From an uncultured Odoribacter sp. (GTDB taxonomy: Bacteria; Bacteroidota; Bacteroidia; Bacteroidales; Marinifilaceae): DNA of 64,000 nt. Position 1 is the first letter of the stretch; every line of letters starts with the position of its first letter. Below the pieces are notes generated by a model that worked only from the letters and a program-made list of their open reading frames with translations, did not search any database and was not told the origin of the DNA. Below, in pieces: positions 33,151 through 39,606 of the stretch. The stretch spans positions 62,001 to 126,000 of the forward strand of contig CAJURM010000008.1 in NCBI GenBank assembly GCA_910589025.1. Direction: 5' to 3'. Made by a program: the position numbers and the translations under genes.

Positions 33151-34110
33151 TTACAGCAAATTATAACAACAAGTAAGATGTTGCCTGCACATCCCTTCAG
33201 CTGCCCATGCAAGACAGAATAACTGTTCTTCACTTTTTGGGGGGAATGTGTATCCACCTTGTTGCATTAATCCGGCAAATCGTTGAATAAATACCGGGGC
33301 TTCCTGAACGGCACAAACACCCAGGTTTATTTCATAGAACAAGGCAATGGTTTGATAAGCTGAAATATCATTTTTATCAGTGAATAACACCTGTTTGCTG
33401 TAATACTCCCTCACTCGGCGGATTTCGCTATCATAAGTTGTATCCAAAAACATATCCGAATTGCGACAAAGGATGAAAAGACGTTGCATCGCTGCAAGAT
33501 TCGATACACCGCTCCAATGATTACCATTTACCAATGAATCCACCCATGTTGTCAATTTTTTCCGGAAATAAAACATCATTTCCTCTTCTTCCCGTTCCTC
33601 TTCATCGAGGTTGCAACACAATTCGGCAATCAGACGGCACATCTCAAATTCCATTTTCGGTCTTTCGGCCAACCGACCAACGGACACCTCTTGAAGGTAA
33701 TCCATGACTGTCTCATACGCCAGTGTATCGCATCGCTGCTGCTTTTCCCTATCCACCGTACATAAGGTCGGGTTGAGCAGCAATTGATACAAGGTATAAA
33801 TCAAGGGGATGCGTTTCTCCAAAGAGGATTGAAGATCATTCAACCGCTCGTTGCATAGCGCATACAGTCCCTCTATGCGTTGGCAATAAAACTCCCTGTT
33901 ACCGAATTCCTTTTCCAAATCACCGACAACCACCATGTTGTGAAAGGCTATATAAATACGGGTCAGGGAAGCAAGTTCCATATCCGACAAACCAGTGGTA
34001 AGCGGCCAATCCTGTATCTGCTTTAATATGTAACTTAATTTATCTGTTTTCAAATTCTCTTTCATCGGAAGCGGATATTTTTCCGTCCATTCCCTCAATG
34101 CCCTAACCAT
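33151..34110 (-). CDS. Unrecognised protein encoded after upxY
   Basis: A 319-residue, probably soluble, all-helical protein that I do not recognise. There is no signal peptide or membrane segment. It has an acidic stretch (NLDEEEREEEEMMFYF, about residues 195-210) and several Cys and Trp residues. The frame opens at 34110, overlapping the upxY stop by 16 bases; an alternative start at Met16 (34065) avoids the overlap. The position immediately after upxY is where Bacteroides loci carry upxZ, an inhibitor of non-cognate UpxY proteins. This protein is about twice the size of UpxZ and I see no clear similarity. A regulatory role is inferred from position only. Confidence 0.7.
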   Translation of the reverse strand: MVRALREWTEKYPLPMKENLKTDKLSYILKQIQDWPLTTGLSDMELASLTRIYIAFHNMVVVGDLEKEFGNREFYCQRIEGLYALCNERLNDLQSSLEKRIPLIYTLYQLLLNPTLCTVDREKQQRCDTLAYETVMDYLQEVSVGRLAERPKMEFEMCRLIAELCCNLDEEEREEEEMMFYFRKKLTTWVDSLVNGNHWSGVSNLAAMQRLFILCRNSDMFLDTTYDSEIRRVREYYSKQVLFTDKNDISAYQTIALFYEINLGVCAVQEAPVFIQRFAGLMQQGGYTFPPKSEEQLFCLAWAAEGMCRQHLTCCYNLL

Positions 34111-35171
34111 TTGTCGTAATCTTCCAATTGTTTTATCAACCGGAGTTTACTTTTCTTCGGGGCAGGGTCATTACGCCAAAGGTCAATAATGGCATGCGAC
34201 TGAGCATGCCAGATGCTGTTATTTGTACAGCCGTACAAGACAACAAGTAAAAGCGCACGCGACTGTTCTGCCTGAACAAGAGGAAGCAGAGCCCGAATTG
34301 TTCCGATAAGCTTTTCACATTCCTCCTTAGCCCCCGATACGGTATAAACCTGGAGTAAAAGTGCATAAAGTTTACAACGCATCACATCCGAATCCATTTG
34401 CAGGTTACCGTATTGTTGCAAAACTTCGGAAGCCAGTTTTTTGTCTTCCTCGGTTATGCCATTACCACTATAATACCGTCCAAGAGCCTCATGCAATCCT
34501 ATCTGAATACGTTCGTTATCCAATCGGGTATAAATGTGTTTGCCTTTATCATTTAAAGCAATGACTTCATATTGACCGGGACGGACATGTAACAACGGTA
34601 TCCACATCCAGTTTTCCAAACATACCATAATATCTTTCTGCCCGGCCCCCGGCTGAATAACAATAGTTGCTTCCGCTCCTTTAAATTGTCCTTCTGTAAT
34701 GCGCACCCGATCACCTTTCATCAACCGCCCCGGCTCCGGAAAATAAACAGGAAGGACGTCGGAATATGAACGGGCAATCCATTGCAGATTTTCCATGGCT
34801 GAATCAGATAAATAAGGATAGTAATCGCCCCCCTTTTTCCGCACCCGGGGTAGAAAATTATACCAAGGTAACACCTGTTTCATGCGGTACAGTTCATTTT
34901 CTGATGAACGGATAAAAACATAGTTGTAAAGCAACGGATGTTCGGTATTTACCAACATCTTTCCTTTCTGTTTTACTTCCACATAAGAAGGGGCGAAAAA
35001 CTCAAATGCAGGTTCGTTACAACGCAAACGGCGGTCAAGCTCTTTCTGTAATCCTTTTGCCCGGCCCCTATGACAAGAAGGAAGTACCATCACGTACCAT
35101 CTTACCGCACGACTGTTTTGCAAAGCCGCCAATAACTCAACGTCCGGAGTTTTTTCCTTATTCATAGACAT
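34095..35171 (-). CDS. upxY: UpxY-family transcription antiterminator with long C-terminal extension
   Basis: A 358-residue NusG paralogue of the capsule-specific UpxY type. The N-terminal NGN domain (about 22-130) has RWYVMVLPSCHRGRAKG and HPLLYNYVFIRSS. The KOW motif (about 150-185) reads LMKGDRVRITEGQFKGAEATI. UpxY proteins bind RNA polymerase and let it read through their own capsule operon. Known UpxY proteins are about half this length; residues about 210-358 form an extra helical domain without recognised motifs. It is the first gene downstream of the invertible segment. The general NusG of this organism is encoded at 52929-53477, so this is a specialised second copy. Confidence 0.88.
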   Translation of the reverse strand: MSMNKEKTPDVELLAALQNSRAVRWYVMVLPSCHRGRAKGLQKELDRRLRCNEPAFEFFAPSYVEVKQKGKMLVNTEHPLLYNYVFIRSSENELYRMKQVLPWYNFLPRVRKKGGDYYPYLSDSAMENLQWIARSYSDVLPVYFPEPGRLMKGDRVRITEGQFKGAEATIVIQPGAGQKDIMVCLENWMWIPLLHVRPGQYEVIALNDKGKHIYTRLDNERIQIGLHEALGRYYSGNGITEEDKKLASEVLQQYGNLQMDSDVMRCKLYALLLQVYTVSGAKEECEKLIGTIRALLPLVQAEQSRALLLVVLYGCTNNSIWHAQSHAIIDLWRNDPAPKKSKLRLIKQLEDYDKWLGH

Positions 35172-35229
35172 TCCACGGCCATATCAGTGAATTTATCAAA
35201 ACACTGAAAAACAAAACATTACACCCAAA

Positions 35230-35253
35230 TTAAAAGGAATTACTGAAAATTCC
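35230..35253 (-). terminator. Weak terminator-like hairpin in the upxY leader
   Basis: On the minus strand GGAATT pairs with AATTCC around TTCAGT and is followed by TTTTAATTT. It lies 60 bases before the upxY ATG, inside the leader that would be transcribed if the invertible promoter were ON. UpxY proteins act on such leaders in Bacteroides. The stem is short and AT-rich, so confidence is low. Confidence 0.3.
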
Positions 35254-35334
35254 GTCTTTTTTTCCTTCCTCATAGCGAATGGATACGCCTTCTCTCTCCA
35301 AAGTCCGGTTTACTCCCCCTAAGTGTTCGCACAC

Positions 35335-35349
35335 TCTCTTGATAAGAGA
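35335..35349. repeat. Left inverted repeat of the invertible segment
   Basis: TCTCTTGATAAGAGA, the exact reverse complement of the repeat at 35531-35545. Each copy is itself nearly palindromic (TCTCTT...AAGAGA), as expected of a recombinase core site bound by two monomers. Confidence 0.85.
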
Positions 35350-35410
35350 TAGGTAAATAATCACTATATAGTCTAATCTACTTATATACAAAATTCTGAA
35401 TCAGATGTGA

Positions 35411-35431
35411 CTTGTTGTTTTGCTAAACATT
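35411..35431 (+). repeat. Direct repeat copy A (inside the invertible segment)
   Basis: CTTG, then TTG, then TTTTGCTAAACATT. It shares the last 14 bases exactly, and CTTGTT, with copy B at 35547-35566. Inversion of the segment would turn the two copies into an inverted pair. Confidence 0.6.
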
Positions 35432-35485
35432 GAAGTGAATAATTGCTTCCAAAAGAAAATATAATCTGATTTTTGAAATGGCATG

Positions 35486-35516
35486 TTTCGATATTTCGAG
35501 ATTTTATCTACTTTTG
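35486..35516 (+). promoter_or_regulatory. Promoter inside the invertible segment (present orientation: OFF)
   Basis: TTTC (35486-35489), 19 bases, then TACTTTTG (35509-35516), an exact -7 match with one mismatch in the -33. In this orientation transcription would begin near 35523 and run antisense through the recombinase gene. Confidence 0.7.
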
Positions 35517-35530
35517 TGTTATCCTGTTTG

Positions 35531-35545
35531 TCTCTTATCAAGAGA
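35531..35545. repeat. Right inverted repeat of the invertible segment
   Basis: TCTCTTATCAAGAGA, perfect complement of the left copy at 35335-35349. It lies 30 bases from the recombinase stop codon. Confidence 0.85.
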
Positions 35546-35546
35546 A

Positions 35547-35566
35547 CTTGTTTTTTGCTAAACATT
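35547..35566 (+). repeat. Direct repeat copy B (outside the invertible segment)
   Basis: CTTGTTTTTTGCTAAACATT, one base shorter than copy A at 35411-35431. It lies between the right inverted repeat and the recombinase stop. It might be an accessory recombinase-binding site. Confidence 0.6.
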
Positions 35567-35575
35567 CCCTTTTCT

Positions 35576-36808
35576 TCACAAATCTTTTAAAATAAGCGTA
35601 TTTGCATTATCGATGACCGAACATTCCAAGGAGGCGAGATAAATTTGAGTGGTCAGTTCCGAATCGTGTCCCATCGCTTCACTGATCACAGCAAGAGGAA
35701 TATTTTTGTTTCTGGCTATGCTTGCCCAAGAATGACGTGCTACATAAGTGGTCAAAGGTATCGACAAACCAATCCGGGCTGCCACCCTTTTCAGATTCAA
35801 ATTGACTGCATACAAGCTGTTTTTATACTGTTTCCGGACTTTTTTAGCATCCATTACTGTAATAATCGGCAATAAATAGGGCCAATCAGGCATTACACGC
35901 ACCTTGTATTTGTCCACAATTGCCTGCATGCATTCTTCCCATTTGACAGAAAGCTGCTGCCCCGTTTTCCGCCTGCGATAGACAAGTACGCCGTTTTTAA
36001 GGTCGGATTTTTGGAGATAAGCCATGTCAACGAAGGACATGCCCCGGGTATAAAAACTGAACAGAAACATATCCCGGGCAAAATCCAAAGCAGGATAAAA
36101 CGTTAAATCCAATTCCTTTATTTTCCGAATTTCTTTCAACGCCAAAGCCCGTTTAACAGTTTTGTCAATACCAGTATAGACATGCCGGAAGGGGTTGCGC
36201 TGTTCTACTATTCCCTTCTCTACTGCCCGATTATAGACAGCACGCAGAATACGCATATAAAAAGAAATCGTATTCATAACTATCCCGCTTGCTTTCAGAT
36301 AAGCCTCGTACTCCTGCATTAAATCGGAGGTCATTTCTTCCATCAGCACGTCCTTTCTGTTCTGAAAGCGCAAAAAACTGCTAAGCGTGGCGGTATAAGT
36401 CTCCGCTGTCCGATCCCGATTAAGACGTTTCAGTTGTACAATAACCTCCTTCATAAAGCTGAAAAAAGAATCATCCGTAACGGTGTCCTGAAACTTTCGG
36501 ATAATATCATCTGCGGTATAACTGTTCCTAGAGGTGTTGACCAAAGAAACGGATATTTTCTCCAACCGCCGGATATCCCTGTTTATACGCCCCCGAAGCA
36601 AAAGCAAGTAGCCATACCGTTCATTATTACAACCACAGAGAATAACTGTGGCCCGGTTTTCATTCCATTCCTCCGCATAAATGCGGTAGTTTGTTTTTAA
36701 TTGCCGGACAACCCGGCCCCGTATGATTTGATAATAGATTGTACCCTCTTTACCTCTCACAGAAGAAGGCCGGAATTTTACTTTAATTGATGTCATTGGA
36801 ATAGTCAT
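35576..36808 (-). CDS. Tyrosine site-specific recombinase (probable promoter invertase)
   Basis: A 410-residue Bacteroidota-type tyrosine recombinase. It has an N-terminal arm-binding region (about 5-110), a core-binding SAM-like domain (about 112-210) and a catalytic domain (about 220-400). The catalytic set is visible: Arg255 in FYTRGMSF, Lys281 in RRRKTGQQ, Arg358 in YVARHSW (with Tyr355 where other families have His), His381 in AMGHDSE and nucleophile Tyr390 in TQIYLASL. It is complete and should be active. Its 3' end lies 30 bases from the inverted repeats, so it is the obvious candidate to flip that segment. It could alternatively be a remnant integrase of a mobile element, but no other element genes or att-like repeats are seen. 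Confidence 0.9.
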   Translation of the reverse strand: MTIPMTSIKVKFRPSSVRGKEGTIYYQIIRGRVVRQLKTNYRIYAEEWNENRATVILCGCNNERYGYLLLLRGRINRDIRRLEKISVSLVNTSRNSYTADDIIRKFQDTVTDDSFFSFMKEVIVQLKRLNRDRTAETYTATLSSFLRFQNRKDVLMEEMTSDLMQEYEAYLKASGIVMNTISFYMRILRAVYNRAVEKGIVEQRNPFRHVYTGIDKTVKRALALKEIRKIKELDLTFYPALDFARDMFLFSFYTRGMSFVDMAYLQKSDLKNGVLVYRRRKTGQQLSVKWEECMQAIVDKYKVRVMPDWPYLLPIITVMDAKKVRKQYKNSLYAVNLNLKRVAARIGLSIPLTTYVARHSWASIARNKNIPLAVISEAMGHDSELTTQIYLASLECSVIDNANTLILKDL

Positions 36809-36890
36809 AATTTATCTCTGTTTAAAAAACCTTAAAATATAAATTCACCCCTTATCTAAAATATTTCCGCAAAATTCAGGCAAGCCGTGT

Positions 36891-36921
36891 TTTGTGTTCG
36901 GACGGCAAATACGTATCTTTA
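36891..36921 (+). promoter_or_regulatory. Promoter of the PagL-like gene
   Basis: TTTG (36891-36894), 19 bases, then TATCTTTA (36914-36921), one mismatch from TAnnTTTG. It lies 42 bases before the ATG at 36964. Confidence 0.6.
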
Positions 36922-36963
36922 CTCCGATTTAATCTTCTCTCCGGAAGAAAATAGAGGGCTGTA

Positions 36964-38250
36964 ATGGATTACAAACACGACATTATATCTATTCCTAAAA
37001 GTATTCTGCTCGCAGGGATAATCCTATATGCATGCCTTGGCGCTTTTGCCGGGAAACCCAATCACGTCCCTTTTCCCATAAATACTCCAGACAGCACGGT
37101 TATTTCATCCGATGTTGATTCTATAGCGTTTTCACGCCGTTTTATACATCGAATCGGAGTAGAAATGCGACCTTCCTATATTTTTCCCACTCACCCTTTT
37201 CTACAGGCAGAAAATGAAGACCTCTCCCCCATTCGGTATTCACACTCCAGCCACATAAAATATTCTTTTCAATTCCAACCAGGCTGCAATGCAGAGCGGA
37301 TTTACGGCGGCTCTTACCAAGGCATCGGATTGGCTCATTTCTATTTCAGAAGACAAAAAGAATTGGGTTCCCCCATTGCATTATATCTGTTTCAAGGTGC
37401 ACGAATTACCCCATTAACATCGTGGTTATCGCTCAATTATGAATGGAATTTCGGACTGTCTTTCGGCTGGAAGCCTTACAATTTCGAGACCAACAGTTAT
37501 AACCGGGTTATCGGTTCGAAACTGAATGCCTATATCAATACCAATTTTTATTTGAATTGGATACTGTCACCCCGATTGAACCTGAATACAGGAATTGCCC
37601 TCACCCATTTTTCCAACGGCAACACCAATTATCCTAACGCGGGTTTAAACACCATCGGAATACAACTCGGACTGACGTATAATTTCAATAAAAAACAGGA
37701 TTTTCTTTCCCGTCCTGCTTTTATTCCTGCGTTTCCGCGCCACATCAGTTATGACCTCGTTCTATTCGGTTCCTGGCGAAAGAAGGGAATCTCCTGGGGA
37801 GAGACACAAGTCGCTTCACCGGACACCTATATGGTCATGGGATTTAATTTTGCCCCCATGTACAACTTCGGATACAAGTTTCGTATGGGAATATCCCTCG
37901 ACGGCGTATACGACGGGAGCGCCAATGTCTATACCGAAGATTATATTTATGGTACCACCCAGGAATTTTTCACACCTTCTCTTCACAAACAACTTGCATT
38001 GGGGATTTCTGGACGGTGCGAATATGTCATGCCTTACTTTACCGTGGGTGTAGGTATGGGAGTCAATCTCCTCCACGGAGGAGGCGATTTGAAAGCCTTT
38101 TACCAAATTTTAGCTCTTAAAACCGAAATCACACGCAATACGTTTATCCACATCGGCTACAATCTCAAAAACTTTGAAACGCCTAATTTCCTCATGTTGG
38201 GTATCGGCATCCGCTTTCACAATAAGTACCCCTCCTGCTACCGCCGTTAA
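36964..38250 (+). CDS. PagL-like acyloxyacyl hydrolase (lipid A 3-O-deacylase family), outer membrane
   Basis: A 428-residue protein with a signal segment (about 12-29) and an outer-membrane beta barrel. The segment LTHFSNGNTNYPNAGLNTIG matches the PagL active-site region (His-x-Ser followed by Asn and Pro). PagL enzymes remove the 3-O-acyl chain from lipid A and alter innate immune recognition. It is more than twice the length of classic PagL (about 150-190 residues). The extra barrel-like C-terminal half (about 250-428) suggests either a larger barrel or a fusion of two beta-barrel units. It is divergent from the recombinase gene and has its own good promoter. Confidence 0.72.
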   Translation: MDYKHDIISIPKSILLAGIILYACLGAFAGKPNHVPFPINTPDSTVISSDVDSIAFSRRFIHRIGVEMRPSYIFPTHPFLQAENEDLSPIRYSHSSHIKYSFQFQPGCNAERIYGGSYQGIGLAHFYFRRQKELGSPIALYLFQGARITPLTSWLSLNYEWNFGLSFGWKPYNFETNSYNRVIGSKLNAYINTNFYLNWILSPRLNLNTGIALTHFSNGNTNYPNAGLNTIGIQLGLTYNFNKKQDFLSRPAFIPAFPRHISYDLVLFGSWRKKGISWGETQVASPDTYMVMGFNFAPMYNFGYKFRMGISLDGVYDGSANVYTEDYIYGTTQEFFTPSLHKQLALGISGRCEYVMPYFTVGVGMGVNLLHGGGDLKAFYQILALKTEITRNTFIHIGYNLKNFETPNFLMLGIGIRFHNKYPSCYRR

Positions 38251-38272
38251 ATAAAAGATAATCCGCCAACAA

Positions 38273-38304
38273 GTTGTTAAATGAGTGTTCGTTTCTTATC
38301 TTTG
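38273..38304 (+). promoter_or_regulatory. Promoter of the alcohol dehydrogenase gene
   Basis: GTTG (38273-38276), 20 bases, then TATCTTTG (38297-38304), an exact -7 match. The leader to the ATG at 38387 is about 75 bases. Confidence 0.55.
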
Positions 38305-38386
38305 CGTAGAACAGCATTTCAGCATAGTCCTGGTTCACAGGAGATTGTCTGTAATTAGCATCATCTTTATAAAAAATACATAGTCT

Positions 38387-39529
38387 ATGAACAATTTTAT
38401 CTTTCAGAACCCAACCCGTCTCATCTTTGGAAAAGGGATGATTGCCGAACTTGCAAAAGCCATTCCTGCCAACAAAAGAATCATGGTTACTTTCGGTGGC
38501 GGAAGTGTGAAGAAAAACGGCGTATATGAACAGGTACAAAAAGCCCTTCAAGGCCGGGAATATATTGAATTCTGGGGCATAGAACCCAATCCTGCCATTG
38601 AAACTTTACGCAAAGCCATCACTTTAGGAAAAGAGCACAACACTGATTTCTTGTTAGCTGTAGGCGGAGGCTCAGTATTGGACGGGACCAAACTTATCTC
38701 TGCCGGATTAAAATATGACGGAGATGCCTGGGATTTGGTGAAAAAAGGAGCTTATAACGATACAGTACCCTTGGGTAGTGTACTGACCCTCCCCGCTACG
38801 GGTTCGGAGATGAACAGCGGCGCTGTAATCTCCCGCCACGAAACCCAGGAAAAATATCCTTTTTACAGTAATTATCCCGTATTCTCCATCTTGGATCCGG
38901 AAACGACTTTCAGTCTTCCTCCCCACCAAATTGCCTGCGGACTTGCAGACACATTCGTACATGTCATGGAACAATACCTGACTACACCCGGCCAATCCCG
39001 CCTCATGGATCGTTGGGCAGAAGGGATACTGAAAACTCTGATTGAAATTGCGCCCCAAATCCGGGAGAACCAGCACAATTACGATATCATGGCAGACTTC
39101 ATGTTATCGGCAACCATGGGCCTGAACGGCTTTATAGCAATGGGTGTAACCCAAGATTGGTGTACACACATGATTGGACACGAACTGACCGCCCTACACG
39201 GATTAACCCACGGCGCCACACTGGCAATTGTTTTTAATGGTACATTACGTACTCTCCGCACGCAGAAAAAAGATAAAATTCTCCAATACGGAGAACAGGT
39301 ATGGGGCATCACAGAAGGCGATGCAAGTGTCCGCATAGAGAAAACCATAGAGAAAACAGAAGCTTTCTTCCAAAGTTTAGGATTATCAACCCGGCTCAGT
39401 GAAGAAAATATCCCCGAATCAACTATTCTTGAGATTGAACGCCGCTTCAACGAACGCCATGCCGCTTTTGGTGAAGCCGAAAATGTAGACGGAGCTATAG
39501 CACGGAAAATTCTGGAGAACTGCAAGTAA
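38387..39529 (+). CDS. Iron-containing alcohol dehydrogenase (YqhD/BdhA type)
   Basis: A 380-residue group III alcohol dehydrogenase. The N-terminal Rossmann-like domain has VTFGGGSVKKNGVY and the cofactor motif GGGSVLDGTK. The C-terminal helical domain carries the metal ligands: Asp in ADTFVHVMEQY with a His in the same segment, then His residues in HMIGHELTALHGLTHGA. The start FIFQNPTRLIFGKG is typical of YqhD and butanol dehydrogenases, which reduce aldehydes with NADPH. The protein is cytoplasmic. It stands alone between its own promoter and a bidirectional terminator. Confidence 0.93.
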   Translation: MNNFIFQNPTRLIFGKGMIAELAKAIPANKRIMVTFGGGSVKKNGVYEQVQKALQGREYIEFWGIEPNPAIETLRKAITLGKEHNTDFLLAVGGGSVLDGTKLISAGLKYDGDAWDLVKKGAYNDTVPLGSVLTLPATGSEMNSGAVISRHETQEKYPFYSNYPVFSILDPETTFSLPPHQIACGLADTFVHVMEQYLTTPGQSRLMDRWAEGILKTLIEIAPQIRENQHNYDIMADFMLSATMGLNGFIAMGVTQDWCTHMIGHELTALHGLTHGATLAIVFNGTLRTLRTQKKDKILQYGEQVWGITEGDASVRIEKTIEKTEAFFQSLGLSTRLSEENIPESTILEIERRFNERHAAFGEAENVDGAIARKILENCK

Positions 39530-39551
39530 TCCAGAAGTGACTCGACTATAA

Positions 39552-39590
39552 AAAAAATAAGGTATTCAGTATGAATACCTTATTTTTTAT
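39552..39590. terminator. Bidirectional terminator between the alcohol dehydrogenase and GH20 genes
   Basis: AATAAGGTATTCA pairs with TGAATACCTTATT around GTA, with A runs on the left and T runs on the right. It serves both convergent genes. Confidence 0.85.
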
Positions 39591-39606
39591 TTCTTCAGTC
39601 TTCTGC

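Larger units (their letters stand above)
35350..35530. other. 181-bp invertible promoter segment
   Basis: The segment lies between perfect 15-bp inverted repeats, next to a tyrosine recombinase gene and upstream of upxY. It contains one good promoter, which points right in this sequence, away from the capsule genes. On the capsule-reading strand neither the segment nor the DNA up to upxY contains a TAnnTTTG element. Inversion would place the promoter about 190 bases upstream of upxY, reading into it. The whole gap 35172-35575 holds no protein-coding gene. Confidence 0.8.

Noticed and set aside
35322..35335. Small hairpin AGTGT-TCGC-ACACT beside the left inverted repeat
   Set aside because: Only five base pairs and no T run; too weak to claim as a terminator or operator, though it might be part of the recombination site.
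35576..36808. Recombinase as integrase of an integrated mobile element
   Set aside because: No transfer genes, tRNA target, att-like direct repeats or second boundary are seen, while the adjacent inverted repeats and capsule locus explain it as an invertase.
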